DNA of 64,000 nt, taken from NCBI RefSeq assembly GCF_001292625.1, contig NZ_LAJH01000005.1:62001-126000 (forward strand), in the 5' to 3' direction. Both the position numbers and the translations under genes were made by a program. A model generated the notes under the pieces. The model was not told where the DNA came from, ran no database searches, and saw only the letters and a program-made list of their open reading frames with translations. Of this stretch, positions 27,878 through 36,640 are shown in pieces; position 1 is the first letter of the stretch; every line of letters starts with the position of its first letter. Origin of the DNA: Shimia sp. SK013 (GTDB lineage Bacteria > Pseudomonadota > Alphaproteobacteria > Rhodobacterales > Rhodobacteraceae).

Positions 27878-28438
27878 CTATGCTCCTGGCCTTAACTTTC
27901 CTTTGTGCTTAGCTGCAACTCGCCAGAGCTTCTTGCGCACACCGTCAGGCCCAAATTCCGCATAGGCACCACCTGAGAACTTAGCCCAGTCAAGCGCCAG
28001 CCCCTGTTTTACAAGTTCTTCGCTCAAGTCCGTTCCGTCATCCAAAACGCAATGGCCGACCACACGGTCATAGCTTTTTTCGGGAAGCAAGTTGGCCGTT
28101 ACAGCTTTACCTTTTGTCAAAGCAACCAAAGCCCATTTCGCCTTCTTCCCGTAGAGTTGGTCCATTTCAGGCGCGTCGACCCCAAATAACCTAATGTGTA
28201 TTTTTTTTATTACGATGGTGTCACCATCAATAACGTAACAACGCCCATCAACTTGTTTGAGTGCCGGCGTTTGAGCGTGCTTCGGGGGAGCAACTGTTGA
28301 CGCCGGGATTTTTTGTGTGTCGATCGGTGCCCGTCTTCTGATGCTTGAAGGTCGAGTTTCATTTGTTTTGATCGTTGAATGGGTTGGCCTATGAGACGAG
28401 CGCCCGCCAAAAAGGGCGCGAAGAATCTTGAAGATCAT
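27878..28438 (-). CDS. Staphylococcal nuclease-like (thermonuclease family) protein
   Basis: A 186-residue protein whose C-terminal 110 residues are an SNase-like OB-fold. DGDTIVI carries the calcium-binding Asp, IRLFGVDAPEM carries the catalytic Arg and Glu, and KSYDRVVGHC carries the second Arg. Before it is an about 60-residue polar, proline- and basic-rich linker after MIFKILRALFGG, which may be a short membrane or signal segment. The ATG at 28438 has AAAGGTGA upstream. The gene lies between rnc and era in opposite orientation and is visibly AT-richer than both, suggesting insertion. Confidence 0.82.
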   Translation of the reverse strand: MIFKILRALFGGRSSHRPTHSTIKTNETRPSSIRRRAPIDTQKIPASTVAPPKHAQTPALKQVDGRCYVIDGDTIVIKKIHIRLFGVDAPEMDQLYGKKAKWALVALTKGKAVTANLLPEKSYDRVVGHCVLDDGTDLSEELVKQGLALDWAKFSGGAYAEFGPDGVRKKLWRVAAKHKGKLRPGA

Positions 28439-28607
28439 GGTCACCTTTGCGCGGAGAGACTCCTGCCGCTTTGTATTGAGAATTTCATTTAGCAAAAAGT
28501 GTTTGAGATCAGGTTATCAAATCTGGGGGGCGGAACAAGCCTGCCCCCTAGCCCCTGCTGCCAAAGTAAGCTACAGACGCGCCTTAACCAATCAAAGGCC
28601 AAGCCCA

Positions 28608-29516
28608 ATGACCAAACGCGCCGGATTCGTCGCCCTGATCGGAGAGCCCAATGCGGGCAAATCCACACTCACCAATCAGATGGTGGGTGCCAAAGTGTCG
28701 ATCGTGACCCACAAGGTGCAAACCACCCGCGCCCGAATCCGTGGCGTGGCGTTGCATGGCGAAAGCCAGCTTGTGTTTGTCGACACCCCCGGCCTGTTCC
28801 GCCCACGTCGCCGATTGGATCGTGCGATGGTCGCCGCTGCTTGGGGTGGTGCTGCTGATGCTGACGTCGTCGTCTTGATGGTCGAAGCCCACCGCGGCGT
28901 CACCAACGGCGTTGAAGCCATCCTGGATGGGCTGCAAGAGATCGGCAAAGGCCGCAAAGTCGCATTGGCGATCAACAAAATCGACCGCGTGAAATCCGAA
29001 GTTCTTCTGGCGTTGTCCAAGGATCTCAACGACCGATACGACTTTGTCGAAACCTTCATGATCTCCGCAGAAAAAGGTCACGGCTGCGACCACCTCAAAG
29101 CCTGGCTTGCAGGTGTGGTGCCCGAAGGCCCTTGGCTTTACCCCGAAGATCAGATCGCGGATGTGCCGATGCGCATGATCGCGGCCGAGGTCACGCGTGA
29201 AAAACTGACCCTGCGACTGCATCAGGAATTGCCATACCAGATGACGGTTGAAACCGAGAACTGGGAAGAGCGCGACGACGGTTCGGCCCGCGTAGATCAA
29301 ACCATCTACGTCATGCGTGACGGTCACAAAGGCATCGTTCTGGGCAACAAAGGCGAGACCATCAAAGCCATGTCCAAAGCTGCACGTGAAGAACTCGAAG
29401 AGTTCATGGGGCGCCGTATCCATCTGTTCTTGCAGGTCAAAGTACGCCCGAACTGGTTGGAAGAAAAAGAGCGTTACTCTGAGATGGGCCTCGACTTCAA
29501 AGACGGCAACACCTGA
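28608..29516 (+). CDS. era: GTPase Era
   Basis: A 302-residue GTPase acting in 16S rRNA maturation and 30S assembly. The G domain has GEPNAGKSTL (G1), the TTRARIRG switch, DTPGLFRP (G3) and NKID (G4). The C-terminal KH domain has LGNKGETIKAMSKAAREEL. The ATG at 28608 (MTKRAGFVALIGEPN) is the conserved start, although the frame is open upstream. It follows the inserted SNase gene and precedes DUF1491 and recO. Confidence 0.96.
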   Translation: MTKRAGFVALIGEPNAGKSTLTNQMVGAKVSIVTHKVQTTRARIRGVALHGESQLVFVDTPGLFRPRRRLDRAMVAAAWGGAADADVVVLMVEAHRGVTNGVEAILDGLQEIGKGRKVALAINKIDRVKSEVLLALSKDLNDRYDFVETFMISAEKGHGCDHLKAWLAGVVPEGPWLYPEDQIADVPMRMIAAEVTREKLTLRLHQELPYQMTVETENWEERDDGSARVDQTIYVMRDGHKGIVLGNKGETIKAMSKAAREELEEFMGRRIHLFLQVKVRPNWLEEKERYSEMGLDFKDGNT

Positions 29517-29518
29517 TC

Positions 29519-29848
29519 ATGCGCCTGACTGCCGAGTTCTGGGTGCAAGCCTATTTGGCGCGACTTCGACTTACTGATATCCCTGCTTTTGTTGTTGCGC
29601 ATGGCGATGACACCGCCGGCGCTGTGTTGGTGAAACTCAACACGCTGGACGGTCAGGCTAAAGTGTTTGAACGCTCGTTTGACTTGATGAGTGGGGAGCG
29701 CCGTTGGGTGGTTCTTTCCGAAGGCGCAGAGGCCGACGTAGATGCTGCCCTCGCACGCCAGCGCGGATTTGATTCCGACGCTTGGGTGATCGAAGTCGAA
29801 GACCGTCAGGGGCGGCATCTTTTGGATGAACCCGGTCTCTCGGAGTAG
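29519..29848 (+). CDS. DUF1491 family protein
   Basis: A 109-residue protein beginning MRLTAEFWVQAYLARLRL, then GDDTAGAVLVKLNTLDG, WVVLSEGAEADVDAAL and a terminal ARQRGFDSDAWVIEVEDRQGRHLLDEPGL. This matches the DUF1491 pattern found between era and recO in alphaproteobacteria. It starts two bases after the era stop. No function is known. A strong AAGGAGG and an 18-bp palindrome follow it before recO. Confidence 0.88.
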   Translation: MRLTAEFWVQAYLARLRLTDIPAFVVAHGDDTAGAVLVKLNTLDGQAKVFERSFDLMSGERRWVVLSEGAEADVDAALARQRGFDSDAWVIEVEDRQGRHLLDEPGLSE

Positions 29849-29878
29849 TATTCTGCGCTGAAGGAGGCCCCGCAGGTC

Positions 29879-29896
29879 GATTTTTCTAGAAAAATC
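29879..29896. repeat. 18-bp perfect palindrome upstream of recO
   Basis: GATTTTTCTAGAAAAATC reads the same on both strands, 37 bp before the recO start codon and 12 bp after an orphan AAGGAGG. Its centre is TTCTAGAA. It could be a regulator site or an mRNA hairpin. Confidence 0.6.
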
Positions 29897-29933
29897 TCTC
29901 TGGCCGGTTTTGGATGGCGCAAAGGATTTGGCT

Positions 29934-30665
29934 ATGGACTGGCGCGATCAGGGCTTTGTGCTCTCCACCCGAAAACACGGCGAAACCTCGGTGATACTTG
30001 AGGTCTTTACCCCGGAACGCGGCCGGCACGCAGGTATCGTGCGTGGTGGGGTCAGCCGAAAAATGACCCCCATTTTGCAACCCGGAAGCCAGCTTGATCT
30101 CAGTTGGCGGGCGCGGCTTGAGGATCACATCGGTACGTTCACCGTTGAACCCGTCCGCTCCCGCGCCGCGGCCCTAGGTGATCGCATGGCGCTCGCAGGA
30201 CTTAACGCCGTGACCGCACTTTTGGCGTTCTGTCTGCCTGAGCGTGAACCGCATCCCGACCTTTACCGGCGTTCAGAACAGCTTCTGGATCTGTTGGGGC
30301 AAAACGATCTTTGGCCGCTGGCATATCTGCGCTGGGAAATGGCTTTGTTGGAGGAAATGGGGTTTGGGTTTGATCTGTCTGCCTGCGCTGTTAGCGGCTC
30401 CAGCGAAAACCTGATCTACATCTCACCAAAATCCGGGCGGGCCGTTTCCGCCAAAGGCGCGGGCGAGTGGGCGGATCGTTTGCTGCCCCTGCCGCCAGTC
30501 ATGCTGGATCAAGGCGCAGCATCCGATGATGAAATCCGTCAAGCTTTTGACACTACAAGATTTTTCCTTGCTGAAAAACTGGCGCCAGAGCTGTCACATC
30601 GCCCCTTACCGGAGGCTCGTGGACGGTTTGTTGACCTGTTCAGCCGCCGTTTGCGACCCCGGTGA
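29934..30665 (+). CDS. recO: DNA repair protein RecO
   Basis: A 243-residue recombination mediator of the RecFOR pathway. The OB-fold N-terminus reads [26 protein letters not shown], followed by RHAGIVRGG and the helical region [24 protein letters not shown]. The zinc cysteines of some RecO proteins are reduced to one or two here (LSACAV). ATG 29934 with AAGGA upstream is the start, not an upstream TTG. Its last 26 bases overlap the tail of the convergent lipoprotein gene. Confidence 0.93.
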   Translation: MDWRDQGFVLSTRKHGETSVILEVFTPERGRHAGIVRGGVSRKMTPILQPGSQLDLSWRARLEDHIGTFTVEPVRSRAAALGDRMALAGLNAVTALLAFCLPEREPHPDLYRRSEQLLDLLGQNDLWPLAYLRWEMALLEEMGFGFDLSACAVSGSSENLIYISPKSGRAVSAKGAGEWADRLLPLPPVMLDQGAASDDEIRQAFDTTRFFLAEKLAPELSHRPLPEARGRFVDLFSRRLRPR

Positions 30666-31050
30666 AATACATCTCTCGTCCTGCGTCGTCGCTCAGGATC
30701 AAGCGGGCCCCGGCGACCTCGACCAAAGTCATATCGCGCAGGGCAGCGAAAAACGCCGCGTCTTCCTTGGCAAGCTGGCAAGCGACTTCTGACGGTTCGG
30801 AGACCGACAGGTTTTCAAGCACAAACCATGGGTAAGGCGCGGTTTGATTTGCCGTAAACGTTTGGCACGGTCCCGCGCCGGTCACAGCACCGGTTTCGTC
30901 AAAACGGATAACGTTGTGATAGCTAACAAGCCGATTGTCGATCTTGATAAGGCGCCAATCGAAATTTGCGCCTCCATACTTTGTGAGCGTTTCATCGGGG
31001 CTGCATGCCGCCAGCAACCAAAGGCCAAGGACCAAAATCAGACGTGTCAT
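30640..31050 (-). CDS. META-domain (HslJ-like) lipoprotein
   Basis: A 136-residue lipoprotein with signal [18 protein letters not shown], where LAAC is a lipobox for lipid attachment at Cys16. The mature part is a META-like beta domain: [35 protein letters not shown], and [25 protein letters not shown]. The 3' end overlaps recO by 26 bases on the opposite strand. It follows the TetR gene by only 2 bp, so it may be co-regulated with it. Confidence 0.75.
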   Translation of the reverse strand: MTRLILVLGLWLLAACSPDETLTKYGGANFDWRLIKIDNRLVSYHNVIRFDETGAVTGAGPCQTFTANQTAPYPWFVLENLSVSEPSEVACQLAKEDAAFFAALRDMTLVEVAGARLILSDDAGREMYFTGVANGG

Positions 31051-31052
31051 AC

Positions 31053-31604
31053 CTATTGGTACAGCGCCAAAATCAAATCGACCAGTGTGCCCATGGCGGG
31101 ACCGTTCACGCCCGCATCAGTTGCCGACATATCCTCCATGCCGATGAACGCAGCATAAAGTATGCGCACCAGTTCCGGATTGGTCAGGCCAATGTCTTTT
31201 AGCAGGGCGCCGAGGTATTTCATCCGCTGTGCGTCCACCCGCACCACGGCCTGTGACACAGCCGCATCGCTGTGCGCCCACGCTCGCACGGTTGGATCAA
31301 GTGCGAGGCCACTATTTCCGTCAAACGTACCAGACCCGGAAATCCCACCCAAAGCGCGCAGTTTTTGGACTGGGCCAGCCTGATCCTCAAGCTGCGCGAC
31401 GAAATTGGCGTATGCCTGATCTTCCCAAGCGGCGAGCAACGCGCCGTGAAAGGCCGCAATGTCGGCGAAATGCCAATAAAAGGACCCCTTAGTGGTTTTT
31501 AGCCGCCGCGCCATGGGTTCCGCTTTCAACGCCGCAACGCCGTCTTCGGTTAAGGCGACGAAGCCAGCGCGTAGCCAGTCGTCCGTGCTCAATCGTTTGT
31601 TCAT
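31053..31604 (-). CDS. TetR-family transcriptional regulator
   Basis: A 183-residue regulator. The N-terminal helix-turn-helix reads DDWLRAGFVALTEDGVAALKAEPMARRLKTTKGSFYWHFADIAAF, typical TetR with the TKGSFYWHF recognition helix. The C-terminal ligand domain is helical and lacks motifs that identify the ligand. A GTACG-ctgc-CGTAC palindrome lies 9 bp before its start codon and could be its autoregulatory operator. The META lipoprotein follows immediately. Confidence 0.9.
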   Translation of the reverse strand: MNKRLSTDDWLRAGFVALTEDGVAALKAEPMARRLKTTKGSFYWHFADIAAFHGALLAAWEDQAYANFVAQLEDQAGPVQKLRALGGISGSGTFDGNSGLALDPTVRAWAHSDAAVSQAVVRVDAQRMKYLGALLKDIGLTNPELVRILYAAFIGMEDMSATDAGVNGPAMGTLVDLILALYQ

Positions 31605-31612
31605 GCGTTACT

Positions 31613-31626
31613 GTACGCTGCCGTAC
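31613..31626. promoter_or_regulatory. Candidate operator of the TetR regulator
   Basis: Palindrome GTACG-ctgc-CGTAC just upstream of the tetR start. A second inverted repeat CCATAC-gccaca-GTATGG lies at 31660-31677. Either may bind the regulator. Confidence 0.45.
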
Positions 31627-31815
31627 GGAATGACTTCAAGTCGCAGGTGTTTCCCGCGTCCATACGCCACAGTATGGAAGGGGCGGAAGGGAAACCTTTA
31701 CCTCCAACAAAGATGATCTTATTCCAGTGCGCAGGATAGCCGTCAGGAGTTAGCGAAATCGGCACCGCCGCGTTGCAGACGCGATACCTACGCAATACCG
31801 ACAGGCGATTTTGGA

Positions 31816-31852
31816 CAAAAAGGCCCCGCACAACCTCTCGGCAGGCGGGGCC
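31816..31852 (-). terminator. Terminator after the methylsuccinyl-CoA dehydrogenase gene
   Basis: On the minus strand GGCCCCGC pairs with GCGGGGCC across a 15-base loop and is followed by five T residues. It stands 21 bp after the stop at 31873. Confidence 0.8.
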
Positions 31853-31872
31853 AATATTCGTCGTACTGGGGA

Positions 31873-33561
31873 TCAGGCGAGCAAACGTCGCGCGATCACC
31901 TGTGCCTGAATTTCCGCAGCACCTTCAAAGATGTTCAGGATCCGCGCATCGCACAGAATGCGGCTGACGGTGTATTCTAGAGCAAACCCGTTGCCGCCGT
32001 GGATCTGCAACGCGTTGTCGGCCGCCGCCCAAGCCACACGGGCACCCAACAGCTTGGCCATACCCGCTTCAAGGTCACAGCGGTGGCCGTGGTCTTTCTC
32101 CCAAGCGGAGAAATATGTCAGCTGGCGCGCCACCATGATTTCCACGCACATCATTGCCAGTTTGCTGGCGACGCGTGGGAAATTGATCAGCGATTTGCCG
32201 AACTGTTTGCGGTCGATCGCATATTGCATGCCAACATCCATCGCTGATTGTGCAACGCCGATGGCGCGGGCAGCTGTTTGGATGCGTGCAGATTCGAAGG
32301 TTTCCATCAACTGTTTGAAACCTTTGCCTTCTTCCCCGCCAAGAAGGTTTTCACCTTTGACCTTGAAGCCATCAAATGCCAGTTCGTATTCCTTCATGCC
32401 ACGATAGCCGAGCACCTCGATTTCGCCACCGGTCATGCCTTCGGTCGGGAAGGGATTTTCGTCGCTACCCGGCGTTTTTTCCGCAAGGAACATTGACAGA
32501 CCGCGGTGGTCCGAGGTGTCCGGAGTGGTGCGCGCCAACAGCGTCATGACATGAGTCCGGGCCGCGTGTGTGATCCAGGTTTTGTTGCCTGTGACCTCCC
32601 AATTGCCCTCTTCAGTCTTTACCGCTCGAGTGCGCAGCGAGCCAAGGTCGGAGCCGGTGTTTGGCTCGGTAAATACCGCAGTCGGCAGGATCCCGGCGCT
32701 CGATATTTTAGGCAGCCATTGCTGTTTCTGTTCCTCAGTGCCGCCACAGAGGATCAACTCCGCAGCAATCTCGGAACGGGTGGCCAGCGAGCCCACGCCG
32801 ATATAGCCACGCGACAGCTCCTCAGACACCACGACCATGCTCGCCTTGGACAGGCCAAACCCGCCGTATTCCTCAGGAATGGTCAATCCGAAAACGCCCA
32901 ATTCCGCAAGCTCTTCAACGATTTCCATCGGGATGAGCTCATCCTTCAGGTGCCACTCATGCGCATTGGGTTCGACGCGGTCCACGGCAAAGCGCCGGAA
33001 CTGTTCGCGGATCATTTCCAGCTCGTCGTCAAGGCCAGATGCTCCGAACATGATGTTGGCAGATTGCTCCTGCATCAGTTCAACCAGACGCATTCGGGCG
33101 GCTTGGGAGTTGCCGGAATCGCACAGCGTCATAACTGCTGGCTGCATCAGGCCGCGCAGTTCGTCCTGCGTCAGGCCGAGATCCTGCATGCGGATGATTT
33201 CGCCTTGGCTCATTGGGATGCCGCCATAGACCTGCCAGAGGTATTCGCCAAAAGCGATCTGGTGGATCAATTGCTCGATCTCTCCAAACTTGCCGTCCGA
33301 TTGAAGCCGTTCGGCCCACGCCTGCATTTGCTTTAGGGACTGGGCGTAAGTGGCAAGCCAGGACAGACCGTGTGCGGCTGTCTGGTTCTCTTCGATCAAT
33401 TGGGCTGAAACCCTGCCGTTTGTCGACACGATGTCGCGCACGCGGGCGGTTGCGGTGGCCAAAAGTGCCTCAACCGGGGCCACTGCCGCGCCAGTCAGAG
33501 GCAAAAGATCGGGGAGAATTACGGGGCTTGTCATCGTCGGGTCCTGTCCATCATGGGCCAT
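31873..33561 (-). CDS. mcd: Acyl-CoA dehydrogenase, probable (2S)-methylsuccinyl-CoA dehydrogenase
   Basis: A 562-residue flavoprotein. The C-terminal 380 residues are an acyl-CoA dehydrogenase core (FGLTIPEEYGGFGLSKASM, FTEPNTGSDLGSLRTRA, IDRKQFGKSLINF, QIHGGNGFALEYTVSRIL, IFEGAAEIQAQVIARRLL). About 150 extra N-terminal residues (LPLTGAAVAPVEALL to RLVELMQEQSANIMF) are what distinguish Mcd of the ethylmalonyl-CoA pathway. That function is an inference. The ATG at 33561 has AGAGGA upstream; 33534 is an alternative start. Single gene ended by a strong terminator. Confidence 0.78.
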   Translation of the reverse strand: MAHDGQDPTMTSPVILPDLLPLTGAAVAPVEALLATATARVRDIVSTNGRVSAQLIEENQTAAHGLSWLATYAQSLKQMQAWAERLQSDGKFGEIEQLIHQIAFGEYLWQVYGGIPMSQGEIIRMQDLGLTQDELRGLMQPAVMTLCDSGNSQAARMRLVELMQEQSANIMFGASGLDDELEMIREQFRRFAVDRVEPNAHEWHLKDELIPMEIVEELAELGVFGLTIPEEYGGFGLSKASMVVVSEELSRGYIGVGSLATRSEIAAELILCGGTEEQKQQWLPKISSAGILPTAVFTEPNTGSDLGSLRTRAVKTEEGNWEVTGNKTWITHAARTHVMTLLARTTPDTSDHRGLSMFLAEKTPGSDENPFPTEGMTGGEIEVLGYRGMKEYELAFDGFKVKGENLLGGEEGKGFKQLMETFESARIQTAARAIGVAQSAMDVGMQYAIDRKQFGKSLINFPRVASKLAMMCVEIMVARQLTYFSAWEKDHGHRCDLEAGMAKLLGARVAWAAADNALQIHGGNGFALEYTVSRILCDARILNIFEGAAEIQAQVIARRLLA

Positions 33562-33703
33562 GGAATTGTATCCTCTGTTTCTGCAGTGTGACATAATTCT
33601 TTTGCAGTTGCAGCGCAACAAAAATGCCAGTTAACGCGACGTTTTGTTCATATGTTGCGCGCGCGAATTTTGCGGGTGCAGCAATTACGGGCTATAGCGG
33701 GGT

Positions 33704-34471
33704 ATGGATGTATTTTTCTCAAACCTTGAGCCCGCCACACTTTTTCTGGCGTGTGGCGTGGCGGTGCTGGCTGGGGTGATAAAGGGCATGGTCGGCTTCG
33801 GCATGCCGATGGTTCTGATTTCCGGGTTGAGTTCGTTCATCGCACCGGAACTTGCGCTTGCGGGACTGATTCTGCCGACACTGGTTACCAACGGCATTCA
33901 AGCGTTTCGCCAGGGCATCCAGGCGGCTTGGCAATCCGTGCGCCGGTTTCGACGGTTCTTGTTTGCCGGAGGGCTGACGATGTTGGTTAGCGCGCAGTTT
34001 GTACGGGTGCTGCCGTCGGAGATCATGCTTTTGATCATCGGGATACCAGTTTCGGTGTTTGCAGCCAGCCAGTTGCTGGGACGGCCAATCCGCATCGCCA
34101 AACCTTCGGCCGGAGGCGAAATGGCCGTTGGGACGGTTGCCGGCGTGCTGGGTGGGCTGTCCGGGGTTTGGGGGCCGCCTACTGTGACCTATCTGACGGC
34201 AATCGGAACGCAAAAAGAAGAACAGATCCGTGTGCAGGGCGTCGTGTATGGGCTTGGCGCCTTGTTGCTGGTTGGCGCGCATCTCGGGTCAGGGGTGCTT
34301 AACGCCAAGACGGTTCCATTTTCCATAGCGCTGATCCCACCAGCCATTTTGGGCATGTGGGTTGGCGGCCAGATCTCAGACAGAATTGATCAAGACCTGT
34401 TTCGGAAGGCGACCCTTCTGATTTTGCTATTGGCCTCCCTGAACCTGATCCGCCGCGGGTTGTTGGGGTAG
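33704..34471 (+). CDS. TauE/SafE family anion exporter
   Basis: A 255-residue membrane protein with about eight hydrophobic helices. The first repeat MDVFFSNLEPATLFLACGVAVLAGVIKGMVGFGMP is typical, as is GTVAGVLGGLSGVWGPPTVTYL at the second. TauE/SafE proteins are predicted sulfite or organosulfonate exporters. The neighbours do not identify the substrate. It is divergent from the mcd gene across 142 bp. Confidence 0.88.
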   Translation: MDVFFSNLEPATLFLACGVAVLAGVIKGMVGFGMPMVLISGLSSFIAPELALAGLILPTLVTNGIQAFRQGIQAAWQSVRRFRRFLFAGGLTMLVSAQFVRVLPSEIMLLIIGIPVSVFAASQLLGRPIRIAKPSAGGEMAVGTVAGVLGGLSGVWGPPTVTYLTAIGTQKEEQIRVQGVVYGLGALLLVGAHLGSGVLNAKTVPFSIALIPPAILGMWVGGQISDRIDQDLFRKATLLILLLASLNLIRRGLLG

Positions 34472-34547
34472 GCGCTTCTTTGCTTTCCTTGCTTGTTCCC
34501 ACGCGCACCTGGGGTAGGGTGAGGAGAGTCAGACCGAAGGACGTCCA

Positions 34548-35645
34548 GTGACAGAAACCAACAGCTATCTCCGGCTTGCAACCGCGTGCCTGGCCGTGAT
34601 TGCGGTGATTGCCTTTGGCTGGTTTCTGAACGCAGCACAGCCGATCATCATCCCAATCGTGCTTGGTGCGTTGCTGGCGTTTCTGATGGACGGGATTTCC
34701 CGCGTTCTTGCCCGCATCCCGTATTACAGTGCCGTTGTGCCAAGTTGGCTGCGTATGACGTTGACCACGGTCGTTCTTTTTGTGGTTCTGACCGGACTGA
34801 TCAGCTTTTTTGCACGCAATCTTGACCCGGTTGTGCGCGCGATTCCGGCTTATGTGTCCGGATTGTCTGTGGCGGTCTCCGAAATTGCTGCGCGGTTTGA
34901 TGTTGAATTCGAACTGACATGGCAATCGGTCGACCGGCTGATCTTTGACAACATCGATGTGCAATGGCTGATCCGCTACACGTTGAACTCGGTCAGCTAT
35001 TCCGCGGGATATCTGGCGCTGGTGTTCCTGTATGCCGTGCTATTCCTGATCGAACGAGAAAGCATAGCCGTTAAGGTCGCAGCGATAACGCCGGACGAGC
35101 AAAGCCGTCAGGATGTGTGGCATACGATCGACCTGATCACCGATCAGATCGGCACCTATTTCACCACCAAGACGATGATCAACGTTGTGTTGGGGCTGAT
35201 CTGTTGGCTGATCTTTCAGATGTTTGGGCTGGAATTTGCGGCGTTCTTTGCCGTTACTACAGCGATCTTCAACTATATTCCCTATGTCGGGTCGTGGATC
35301 GCAATGGCCCTGCCGATGTTGTTTGCCGTCGGGCAGCTTGGGTTGAGTTGGAACGTGTTCTGGTTGTTCTCGCTGCTAAGTGCCGCGCAGTTCGGGATCG
35401 GCTATTTCTGGGAGCCGCGTCTGATGGGGCGGTCGATGAACCTCAGCCCGGTAATCGTCATGGTCTCGCTGGCCTCTTGGGCTGCGATCTGGGGCCTGAT
35501 TGGCGCCATTTTGTCGGTCATTCTGACCTCAGGCATTATGACGATCATGTCATTCTTTGAGGTGACGCGGCCAATGGCAATTTTGCTGACCAACAATGGT
35601 GACGTCCCAAGCCGGCGAGAAGAGGTGTCTGGCACTGCTGACTAA
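34548..35645 (+). CDS. AI-2E family membrane transporter (PerM/TqsA type)
   Basis: A 365-residue protein with eight or so helices. TAIFNYIPYVGSWIAMALPMLFA is the conserved family core, and WEPRLMGRSMNLSPVIVMVSLASWAAIWGLIGAIL follows. Starts at GTG 34548 with GAAGGA upstream. The family includes autoinducer-2 exporters and others with uncertain cargo, so function is not fixed. It converges on the DUF2478 gene with a 4-base overlap. Confidence 0.88.
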   Translation: MTETNSYLRLATACLAVIAVIAFGWFLNAAQPIIIPIVLGALLAFLMDGISRVLARIPYYSAVVPSWLRMTLTTVVLFVVLTGLISFFARNLDPVVRAIPAYVSGLSVAVSEIAARFDVEFELTWQSVDRLIFDNIDVQWLIRYTLNSVSYSAGYLALVFLYAVLFLIERESIAVKVAAITPDEQSRQDVWHTIDLITDQIGTYFTTKTMINVVLGLICWLIFQMFGLEFAAFFAVTTAIFNYIPYVGSWIAMALPMLFAVGQLGLSWNVFWLFSLLSAAQFGIGYFWEPRLMGRSMNLSPVIVMVSLASWAAIWGLIGAILSVILTSGIMTIMSFFEVTRPMAILLTNNGDVPSRREEVSGTAD

Positions 35646-36151
35646 GCGGCGTTTACCTTGTCATACCAAGCCAGAAGCACATCGATATCTGGGGCCACTT
35701 CGGTCGCCATGCCATCGGCAAATTGTTCAAACTTTTCGGAGTTGAGCGGGTTCGTGCCCGCGATCACCGTGGCACCGCTTGCGGCAGCTTCGGCGATCAG
35801 GTCGCGAAAACCTTGTCCGTCTGCTTCCTGTTTGCCAAATTTGTTGAGCATAAAGACATCATATGGCCCCTCCATGCTGCGCGCGACTTGGGTCACTGCA
35901 TGGGCCATGGCGTTTGGATCAAGACGACAGCCACGAGCTTCTTTGCCGAGATGCTGGCTGATGCGGATCACGTCCCCGTCCGGCAAAATTTGCACGTCCA
36001 TGTCACAACGATGATCGCTTTCACATTCGCTGTTGGTTTGCACGATGCCTCGCGTGGCAACACCGCGGGCTTGCAGACGCTTGGCCAACTCTGCGAGCAG
36101 CAGGTCGAGTTCGCCCCGTCCGCGGGCCATAGTATAGGCGATTTTCATCAT
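35642..36151 (-). CDS. DUF2478 family protein
   Basis: A 169-residue protein: MKIAYTMARGRGELDLLLAELAKRL, then GIVQTNSECESDHRCDMDVQILPDG, and a later PYDVFMLNKFGKQEADGQGFRDLI. This matches DUF2478, a family often found near molybdenum-related genes and structurally similar to P-loop proteins, but no Walker A lysine is present here (ARGRGE). The start is ATG 36151, overlapping the channel gene stop as ATGA, so translation is coupled to the channel. Confidence 0.75.
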   Translation of the reverse strand: MMKIAYTMARGRGELDLLLAELAKRLQARGVATRGIVQTNSECESDHRCDMDVQILPDGDVIRISQHLGKEARGCRLDPNAMAHAVTQVARSMEGPYDVFMLNKFGKQEADGQGFRDLIAEAAASGATVIAGTNPLNSEKFEQFADGMATEVAPDIDVLLAWYDKVNAA

Positions 36152-36633
36152 GTGTCTTTGTCGCCGGAACGCGGTTTGGAGTCAAACGACTGGTCTATGG
36201 CGCTGGGCATTATGCTGCTGACCTGAGAGACTAAAAACGCCGTCGAAATGCCGAAGCAAAGAATACCGGTTATGCCACCAAAAGCGCCGAAGACACGGAA
36301 CTCGACCGGCAGGATAAGGTCGCCATAGCCCACAGTGGTGTAAGTGACGAGCGAGAAGTACAAGGCGTCGTAAAATTCGACCAAAGCGCCCATCCACATC
36401 AAAAAATAGGCCCAAAGCCAGATTTGGACGGTGTGGGAAAATACAATCATGCCAAAGGCGACACCTGTGAGAATGGCCGTCCGAGTTGCACGCCTTCGAG
36501 TCCGCATCCAGCGGCCTAAAGTTTCCAGCGGTTCAATTATGACAGCCAATAGACCGACGTGAATGATCGCGCAAAGGCTGAGAACGACAGACCCCCAAAG
36601 GACCTGGCCAGATTGGCTCATTGCTGTGTCCAT
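36148..36633 (-). CDS. Two-helix potassium channel-like protein
   Basis: A 161-residue membrane protein of the Ion_trans_2 type. Helices are visible at GQVLWGSVVLSLCAIIHVGLLAVI and IFSHTVQIWLWAYFLMWMGAL-like segments. The selectivity filter motif is TYTTVGYGDLILP, followed by a third helix FGGITGILCFGISTAFLV. The C-terminus is short, without an RCK domain. It probably conducts K+ as a tetramer. It is translationally coupled to DUF2478 downstream. Confidence 0.85.
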   Translation of the reverse strand: MDTAMSQSGQVLWGSVVLSLCAIIHVGLLAVIIEPLETLGRWMRTRRRATRTAILTGVAFGMIVFSHTVQIWLWAYFLMWMGALVEFYDALYFSLVTYTTVGYGDLILPVEFRVFGAFGGITGILCFGISTAFLVSQVSSIMPSAIDQSFDSKPRSGDKDT

Positions 36634-36640
36634 GGTACCT

